A stretch of DNA of 12,495 bases from Candidatus Zipacnadia bacterium (GTDB taxonomy: Bacteria > Armatimonadota > Zipacnadia > Zipacnadales > Zipacnadaceae), in the NCBI GenBank assembly GCA_029821255.1, contig JALGTS010000011.1:1-12495 (forward strand). Reading direction: 5' to 3'. Made by a program: the position numbers and the translations under genes. The notes below the pieces were generated by a model, which searched no databases, was not told the DNA's origin, and saw only the letters and a list, made by a program, of their open reading frames with translations. This document shows, in pieces, positions 1-5,023 of this stretch (the stretch's first letter is position 1; every line of letters starts with the position of its first letter).

Positions 1-346
1 GCGCATAGAGATATTCAGGATACAGGAGCGGCTCGCCGCCGGTCAGTGTGACGGAGTGGAGAAGACCATTATCCGTCTGGACTTGGCGGTCAATTATCTC
101 CAGCAGTTGGCAGACTGATATGGGATTGTCCTGCTGGGCAAAGCGGCCGGTGCCCGGAGTCTCCTCCACACTGCACGGGCCGTCGGTCGTGCGGGCCTGC
201 GGGCTGTCGCAGTAACAGCAGGTCAGATCGCATCCCCGGAAACGCACAAATAGCTGGCGGACCCCGACCAAGGGACCTTCGCCTTGGGCTGAGGTGAAGA
301 CTTCGCAAATCGGAGCAGTAAGTTGCGACTCGGGAGTTTTAGGCAA
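1..346 (-). CDS. queE: 7-carboxy-7-deazaguanine synthase-like radical SAM protein (3' end outside window)
   Basis: This is the N-terminal 115 residues of a radical SAM enzyme; the rest lies beyond the left edge. The protein has EVFTSAQGEGPLVG (residues 15-28), then the cluster-binding CxxxCxxC motif in GCDLTCCYC (C39, C43, C46), then LTGGEPL (101-107). The Q-G-E-G box before the cysteines is typical of QueE, which converts 6-carboxytetrahydropterin to 7-carboxy-7-deazaguanine on the way to queuosine and related 7-deazaguanines. About 50 residues separate the cysteine motif from GGEP, longer than in compact QueE proteins, so a divergent QueE relative is possible. The start is inferred: a TTG codon at 346 preceded by GAAGG (354-358) at 7 nt, with an in-frame TAG upstream and no ATG. 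It lies 52 bases after the DUF366 gene on the same strand, so co-transcription is likely. Confidence 0.85.
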   Translation of the reverse strand, partial: MPKTPESQLTAPICEVFTSAQGEGPLVGVRQLFVRFRGCDLTCCYCDSPQARTTDGPCSVEETPGTGRFAQQDNPISVCQLLEIIDRQVQTDNGLLHSVTLTGGEPLLYPEYLYA

Positions 347-398
347 TTGTGAACCTTCAAGAGCTAATTTGTGCTAAGGCTAAGGTGGGCTACTTCAG

Positions 399-953
399 TT
401 ATGGCACACTACGGACCTTGCGTTGTGCCGCCTCAATTGATTGAATTTCCTGGACATAAGCTTTCATAATCTGCACGGCCGCCTCAGGTGCAGATATGCC
501 CAGTTCATCCAAGCCGATTGCTGGTACGGGTGCGCCGCTTGGATCAATATTCAGACCCAAATGAATCAGGGCAGAGGTCGGTGAGGTAGTGGCAATAGAT
601 ACCGAAAGCTTGCGCTCGCCCACAAACAGGTCATCACCGTCGCGGCGTACGTGCTCGTTTGTAGCCTGGTTGAGTAACTCAGCGGTTCGGCAGACTAACA
701 GGCGCTGACGCAGGACAGTGCGGGCCAGGTCGGTATTGAAGTCTTCCAATAAGAAATGCAGCATCCGAGCGGCCTTGATAGGCATACCCCGCCGGACGTC
801 CTCCATATCCACCATATGCTCCAGCGGCACGTCGCACGGCCCAATGAAGCCAACTATGGCGTCGCCTTCAATAGCAGTAACTTTGGCGATCCAGCCAGAG
901 CGCAGTTCGCGACCGGTATAAGGGATCTCTTCTGACAACCAGCGCCACTGCAT
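399..953 (-). CDS. DUF366 family protein
   Basis: The protein has 184 residues and I recognise it as DUF366 from its overall pattern: FIGPCDVPLEHMVD (36-49), MLHFLLEDF (64-72), and the hallmark LFVGERKLSVSIATTSP (109-125) followed by ALIHLGLNI (128-136), ending in a helix with EIQSIEAAQRKVR. No signal peptide or membrane segment is visible, so it is probably cytosolic. The family's biochemical function is not known to me. The ATG at 953 is supported by AAAGGA (959-964) at 5 nt; this site overlaps the stop codon of the out-of-frame pyruvate kinase tail (963-965), which suggests translational coupling in the ancestral operon. Its neighbour queE follows 52 bases downstream, giving a context link to deazaguanine metabolism. 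Confidence 0.87.
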   Translation of the reverse strand: MQWRWLSEEIPYTGRELRSGWIAKVTAIEGDAIVGFIGPCDVPLEHMVDMEDVRRGMPIKAARMLHFLLEDFNTDLARTVLRQRLLVCRTAELLNQATNEHVRRDGDDLFVGERKLSVSIATTSPTSALIHLGLNIDPSGAPVPAIGLDELGISAPEAAVQIMKAYVQEIQSIEAAQRKVRSVP

Positions 954-962
954 GATAGTCCT

Positions 963-1061
963 TTAACTGACCACTTGCAGCTTCATCATATTGGTAGTGC
1001 CCGGTACGCCGATAGGGCTGCCTGCGGTGATAATCATCACGTCACCAGACTTCACTACTCC
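963..1061 (-). pseudogene. pyk: out-of-frame remnant of the pyruvate kinase C-terminus
   Basis: Read from 1061 down, this stretch encodes 32 residues and a TAA stop. It begins GVVKSGDVMIITAGSP and ends PGTTNMMKLQVVS. This is the characteristic last segment of pyruvate kinase (compare the family pattern GLVK.GD.VVITAGVPVG..GTTN..KVHVV). It overlaps the end of the main pyk frame by 7 bases but is in a different frame. Relative to intact family members, about 30-35 residues between TARR and GVVKSGD are absent. The simplest reading is a deletion of roughly 100 bases, not a multiple of three, that fused the two parts out of frame. The alternative is a sequencing or assembly error. There is no start codon that would make this a separate gene. 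Confidence 0.85.
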
Positions 1062-2308
1062 CGGCGAGCGGTTGTCGCCAGGGGGGTGGCGGCGATGATG
1101 GGGCAGCGTGGCCGGCACTTGGAGGCCAGGCGGGCGGTGGAGCCCGACTGGGTGAAGGCGATTATGACCTCGGCTTGGACCCGTTCGGCAATACGCGCTG
1201 CTCCCCGACTGAGCGCATCAGCGAAATCTACAAATTCAGAGATTGCGGCCGTTTCCGTGCGCAGGTGTTGACCGGCAAGTTGCTGCTGTTCGGCGAAGGC
1301 GGCAATCCGACGCATCATGGCCACCGCTTCAACTGGGTAGTTGCCGATAGCGGTCTCGCCCGAAAGCATCACCGCGTCAGTGCCATCAAGTATAGCGTTG
1401 GCCACGTCCGAGGTTTCCGCACGGGTGGGACGGGGGTTTGTACGCATTGAATCAAGCATCTGCGTCGCTGTGATTACGGGTTTGCGCATCCGGGAGCAGA
1501 GGTTGATTATCTGCTTTTGAAGTATGGGTACCTCTTCGGGAGGCAGCTCTACGCCCAGGTCCCCGCGGGCGATCATAAGAGCGTCGGCCTCGGTGATTAT
1601 CTCCTCAAGCTCTCGGATTGCTTCGGGCTTCTCCAGCTTGGCGATGATGGGAACTTCGGCGTCTGCTTCGCTAATAAGTGCTTTCAGCTCACGGATGTCC
1701 TGGGCACTGCGCACAAAACTGAGCGCTATGTAGTCAACTTCATTGTCCAGGGCAAAGCACAGGTCATCCCGGTCCTTTTCGGTCAGCGCAGGGGCACTGA
1801 TCCTTACGCCCGGCAGGTTGATTCCCTTATGCTCGCCCAGAGTTCCGCCGACAACAACCCGGCAGTAGACCTCCGTTTGAGTAGTTCTCAACACCTCCAG
1901 TTCCAGAGCGCCGTCATCCAGAAGAATTCGATCGTCCTTGTTTACGTCAGAGGGTAGGGCCTGATAGGTGGTGCTGACACGCTGACTGGTGCCGGAGATA
2001 TCCTCGGTGGTGATCACCAATTCCTGACCACTGGTCAACTCTACCGGTTTGCCCCCCTTCAGGGGACCAGTTCGGATTTTTGGCCCTTGCAGGTCGGCGA
2101 TAACGGCGATATGCGTCTCACACTGGTTCGCAACGGTGCGCACCGTGCGGATGTAATTGTAGTGGTCACTATGGCTGCCGTGGGAAAAGTTGAGGCGTAC
2201 AACGTCAGCGCCCTCTTCAAAGATGTCGCGCAAAGTGGCTTCATTAGATGAGGCTGGGCCTATGGTAACCACAATTTTGGTGCGGTTCTGCTTTTTTAGC
2301 ACGAGCAT
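1055..2308 (-). CDS. pyk: pyruvate kinase, C-terminal domain disrupted
   Basis: Pyruvate kinase makes ATP and pyruvate from phosphoenolpyruvate and ADP. Conserved elements are present: KIVVTIGPAS (11-20), RLNFSHG (38-44), ADLQGPKIRTG (71-81), the catalytic lysine in AKLEKPEA (K224, with metal ligand E226), MIARGDLGVELP (245-256, D250) and TRAETSDVANAILDGTDAVMLSGETA (295-320). The active-site barrel is therefore complete. The C-terminal domain begins normally (IIAFTQSGSTARLASK) but the frame stops at TARRE, residue 417, where family members continue for about 60-65 residues. The final strand of the domain is found downstream in another frame (963-1061). The ATG at 2308 is chosen over upstream in-frame starts because it has GGGAG (2316-2320) at 7 nt, the family N-terminus begins there, and the predicted transcription start (about 2381) lies after the longer starts. 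It is the first gene of the pyk-DUF366-queE operon. Confidence 0.9.
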   Translation of the reverse strand: MLVLKKQNRTKIVVTIGPASSNEATLRDIFEEGADVVRLNFSHGSHSDHYNYIRTVRTVANQCETHIAVIADLQGPKIRTGPLKGGKPVELTSGQELVITTEDISGTSQRVSTTYQALPSDVNKDDRILLDDGALELEVLRTTQTEVYCRVVVGGTLGEHKGINLPGVRISAPALTEKDRDDLCFALDNEVDYIALSFVRSAQDIRELKALISEADAEVPIIAKLEKPEAIRELEEIITEADALMIARGDLGVELPPEEVPILQKQIINLCSRMRKPVITATQMLDSMRTNPRPTRAETSDVANAILDGTDAVMLSGETAIGNYPVEAVAMMRRIAAFAEQQQLAGQHLRTETAAISEFVDFADALSRGAARIAERVQAEVIIAFTQSGSTARLASKCRPRCPIIAATPLATTARRE

Positions 2309-2329
2309 GTAGTAGCTCCCGTCCCAGCG

Positions 2330-2358
2330 TTTACACGCCCCTGACCTTGTGTTATAAT
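2330..2358 (+). promoter_or_regulatory. sigma70-type promoter with extended -10, rightward
   Basis: TTTACA (2330-2335) and TATAAT (2353-2358) are separated by exactly 17 bases, and TGT precedes TATAAT, giving an extended -10. The predicted start is near 2365, leaving a leader of about 95 bases before the ATG at 2461. It would serve the DnaA-N-like gene and the two envelope genes after it. It faces the leftward pyk promoter. Confidence 0.7.
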
Positions 2359-2387
2359 TCGTCAACGAGAAATACTGTGCCAGTGCG

Positions 2388-2416
2388 ATAGTACAAAAGT
2401 CGGCCAACTCTGTCAA
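2388..2416 (-). promoter_or_regulatory. sigma70-type promoter for the pyk operon, leftward
   Basis: On the minus strand a consensus TTGACA (2411-2416) and TACTAT (2388-2393) are 17 bases apart. The predicted start is near 2381, giving a leader of about 72 bases before the pyk ATG at 2308. This position also rules out the longer in-frame pyk starts. The polymerase leaving this promoter would cross the rightward promoter at 2330-2358. Confidence 0.7.
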
Positions 2417-2460
2417 TGTCAGCGGAGGTAGGCGCAAATTAGATTTGGGAGGTTAAGCCA

Positions 2461-3096
2461 ATGGCCAGAGAGCTAAACGCACAGCAGCTATGGAAGCAGA
2501 TGACGGAGTTGCTCCACAAAGGTGATCTTAAGCCCCCCCTGTGGGAGGCGGTAGATGCTGTCACTCCGTTGACAGTGGACGGGGATATTTTGGTGGTTGG
2601 CCTGGAGCCAGCGCAGATGCACCATGCTGGCTATATCCGGACCAGCCAGAACAAATCGCTGCTGCAGGACTTGCTGGAGCAGGTTGCCGGCCGCCGCTTG
2701 GACATCCGTGTTATTTCCGGCGTCACTGTGGCAAGCTGGGAGCGGATCAAAGAGCGCGAGATGGCTGGGGTGGAAGAGGTCGCAGCCGGGGCGCGTACCA
2801 GGACGATCCAGAAAGAAGCACGTACGATCTGGCGGCAGGGAGCAGAAAGCGTCATGGCTATCTTCACGGGCACCCGAGCCCGAGCCCGGGGTACCGACCT
2901 GGCCCGGTTGATGATGGAGGCTATCCAGAAGGCTTATCAGGTCGAACAGGCAGCCCGCAAAGAGGCCCCCGATGACGAAGAGTTGCACGACCAGCAGGTC
3001 AACCGCATCATTGATCGCATTGCTACTTATTGCAATGTCTCGCCGACGGTTGTGGCTCTGGAGTATCTACGTTACTGCCGCCAGCGGGATTCGTAA
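2461..3096 (+). CDS. DnaA N-terminal-like domain protein lacking the AAA+ domain
   Basis: The protein has 211 residues and no signal peptide or membrane segment. Residues about 8-87 resemble DnaA domain I in order and pattern: an LWKQMTELL helix, a second helix with PPLWEAV, strands around LTVDGDILVVGLEP (37-50), a long helix around KSLLQDLLEQVAG, and a final strand LDIRVIS. In DnaA this domain mediates protein-protein contacts (self-association, helicase loading), but here no Walker motifs or DNA-binding domain IV follow. The rest is helical and charged; the last about 30 residues (IIDRIATYCNVSPTVVALEYLRY) could form a helix-turn-helix. The function is unknown to me. The start has GGGAGG (2447-2452) at 8 nt. 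Its TAA stop abuts a possible GTG start of the next gene, so it probably heads a three-gene operon. Confidence 0.75.
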   Translation: MARELNAQQLWKQMTELLHKGDLKPPLWEAVDAVTPLTVDGDILVVGLEPAQMHHAGYIRTSQNKSLLQDLLEQVAGRRLDIRVISGVTVASWERIKEREMAGVEEVAAGARTRTIQKEARTIWRQGAESVMAIFTGTRARARGTDLARLMMEAIQKAYQVEQAARKEAPDDEELHDQQVNRIIDRIATYCNVSPTVVALEYLRYCRQRDS

Positions 3097-3138
3097 GTGT
3101 TTTGCCCGACAGCTTCACACTCATCGTTGACACAACAG

Positions 3139-4962
3139 ATGATCGGCTACCTTCATAAGCGTTATTTGTTCACTGCCGTCGTCCTAATCCTTTTCAGCTT
3201 CAGTACGTCCGCCAACGTCGGCGCTGAAGGGACCTCCTCGCCGATTACTTCGATCACCATCAATTCACGGCGACTCCCGTGCATACCGCCGGCGCGGTGG
3301 GATGGAAAGACTGCCCGTCTGCCGGCTGCGTTCATTCGCCGAAATCTGGGAATCACCGTAGAACAGCTTGAACCGCCAGACTGCTACCGGCTGAGTGCGT
3401 ATCAGAACTCGTTGCGGGTCACCGTAGGGCAGAGCCACTATCAGACGGGCGAAGCAACTTTTGAAGGGCCTGTTCCGCAACAGGTGGATGGTAAACTGCT
3501 GATCCCGTTGGGGCCGCTGGCGCGGGTATTTGATATAGATTTTGCTGTTACTCCGGCCCAGGAGGGTGAGCCGACGATCAAGCTGAGTCTGCCTGGGGCG
3601 GAGGTCAAGAATATCCGCTTAGGCGAGCATCCTGATAAGACGCGGGTGGTGGTTGACCTCAGTGGATCTGTTGCTTACCAGTGGTCAACTGATGGGCATG
3701 CAGTTACCATTGAAATTCCCCGACCAGCAACCAGACGCGCCGCGGGGGGACAGCTGCGCCTGCTAACTTTTGATAATCCGCTTGTTTCACGGATCGCCCA
3801 GTCAACTACATCAGACGGATTTACCCGGCTGGTGATAACGACGGCTGGCTGGCATAAGTTGGATACTTTTGCTTTGCCGGATCCGCCACGCATTGTGCTT
3901 GATCTGTGCAAGCCGCCGCCTAAGGCGGTTGTGGGAAAGCCGCTACCACTGGTCAAGCCCAGCGCAGGTCGCTGGCAACTGCGCAATTTTCGCACGCCAC
4001 GAGGGCCAGTTGATGTATACGTGCTCAAGGTCGATCCTGACGGAGAAGGCCTGGAGGTACGCCTGGCGTTGGCCGGGCCGACAGTACATTCCCGCCGCTC
4101 GGTATTGCACATTGCCCGTCAACACGGGGCCATTGCTGCTCTGAACGGAAGCTTTTTTGCGGGAGAGGGACCGCCGTTAGGCCTGCTGGTCATTGATGGT
4201 GAATGGATCAAGCATCCTATCCTCCATCGCACTGCCTTGGGCATAACAGCCGACGGCGAGCTCTTGATGGATCGCCTGTCGTTCGATGGTCGACTCTATT
4301 TTAGCGACCACGGCTACCTGGAGCTGGATGGAATAAATCGCGGGCATGATGACTCGCATGGGCTGGTGATATATACGCCACGTTGGGGCGAGGTACTGCC
4401 AGCCGTGGGAGGATGTACTCGCCTGGTGGTCTCAGATGAGGCGGTTGTTGTGGCTAAGTACACCCAGGCTCAACCGGTGAGGATTCCTCCCACAGGATAT
4501 GTGATCTCGGGATCTGGGCGATATGCTTCGCTTCTTCAGAAGGTCCATGAGGGGGAGGGAGTCTGGACACAACTACGGACCAAGCCCGAGTGGAAGAAGC
4601 TTACCTATGCCCTCGGCGCAGGTCCCCGCCTGGTCAAAGATGGGCGCCCTTATGTCACAGCCGCGCCGGAGATGTTCGGTAGGGATGTAGCCGCCGCGGC
4701 TACATCGCGTTCGGCCGTCGCTATCACCCGGGACGGTCTGCTTATGCTCGTGGCTGTGGAAACACCTCCGGGCAAGCCGGGCGGGGGCGTAACGCTACAC
4801 GAGCTTGCTCAGATCCTAATCAAGCTCGGGGCCCGTGATGCTATGAATCTTGACGGGGGTGGCTCCACCACCGTTGTTCAGGGTGACCAGGTGCTTAACC
4901 ACCCGCGCGACGGCAGCCTGCGGGCGGTCTCCAATGCTCTACTGATAATGGCCGCTCAATAG
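3139..4962 (+). CDS. secreted phosphodiester glycosidase (NAGPA domain) with stalk-like and AMIN domains
   Basis: From ATG 3139 the protein has 607 residues. It starts with a signal peptide (MIGYLHKR, then a hydrophobic stretch to about ANVGA-EG, residue 29). A region resembling the copper amine oxidase N-terminal (stalk) domain follows at about 35-150, including DGKLLIPLGPLARVFDI. Two AMIN-like segments come next, at about 153-196 (VKNIRLGEHPDKTRVVVDLSG) and 205-258. The NAGPA phosphodiester glycosidase domain fills about 286-605, with ALNGSFF (334-340), ALGITADGEL (366-375), ALGAGPRLVKDG (491-502) and NLDGGGSTT (570-578). NAGPA relatives cleave sugar phosphodiesters; AMIN and stalk domains bind envelope or peptidoglycan, so a surface-polymer role is inferred. 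An in-frame GTG at 3097, directly after the preceding TAA, has a weak GGGA at 7 nt and would add 14 residues. I prefer 3139 because it gives a normal signal peptide, although its ribosome binding site is poor. Confidence 0.88.
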   Translation: MIGYLHKRYLFTAVVLILFSFSTSANVGAEGTSSPITSITINSRRLPCIPPARWDGKTARLPAAFIRRNLGITVEQLEPPDCYRLSAYQNSLRVTVGQSHYQTGEATFEGPVPQQVDGKLLIPLGPLARVFDIDFAVTPAQEGEPTIKLSLPGAEVKNIRLGEHPDKTRVVVDLSGSVAYQWSTDGHAVTIEIPRPATRRAAGGQLRLLTFDNPLVSRIAQSTTSDGFTRLVITTAGWHKLDTFALPDPPRIVLDLCKPPPKAVVGKPLPLVKPSAGRWQLRNFRTPRGPVDVYVLKVDPDGEGLEVRLALAGPTVHSRRSVLHIARQHGAIAALNGSFFAGEGPPLGLLVIDGEWIKHPILHRTALGITADGELLMDRLSFDGRLYFSDHGYLELDGINRGHDDSHGLVIYTPRWGEVLPAVGGCTRLVVSDEAVVVAKYTQAQPVRIPPTGYVISGSGRYASLLQKVHEGEGVWTQLRTKPEWKKLTYALGAGPRLVKDGRPYVTAAPEMFGRDVAAAATSRSAVAITRDGLLMLVAVETPPGKPGGGVTLHELAQILIKLGARDAMNLDGGGSTTVVQGDQVLNHPRDGSLRAVSNALLIMAAQ

Positions 4963-5003
4963 AGGTAAAATCAGGGTAAATGTAGCTCACCATTATCATT
5001 GAG
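4943..5003 (+). repeat. inverted repeats spanning the gap between the glycosidase genes
   Basis: TGATAATGG (4943-4951) is a perfect 9-base inverted match of CCATTATCA (4990-4998). A second pair, CTCAAT (4955-4960) and ATTGAG (4998-5003), is interleaved with the first. In RNA the two stems would give a pseudoknot-like fold ending just before the ribosome binding region of the gene at 5024. The T-tract needed for a terminator is absent. Chance pairing of the AT-rich first stem cannot be excluded. Confidence 0.35.
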
Positions 5004-5023
5004 TCTGAGGATAGACGAGGCAA

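Noticed and set aside
90..308. 72-codon open frame on the minus strand
   Set aside because: It is a shadow: the adjacent frame encodes the radical SAM motifs CxxxCxxC and TGGEP without interruption.
1517..1957. 146-codon open frame antisense to pyruvate kinase
   Set aside because: It mirrors strongly conserved pyruvate kinase sequence and has no independent evidence.
2309..2437. Upstream in-frame extension of pyruvate kinase by 43 residues
   Set aside because: The extension has no family similarity, covers the promoter -10 element and predicted transcript start, and the ATG at 2308 has a good ribosome binding site.
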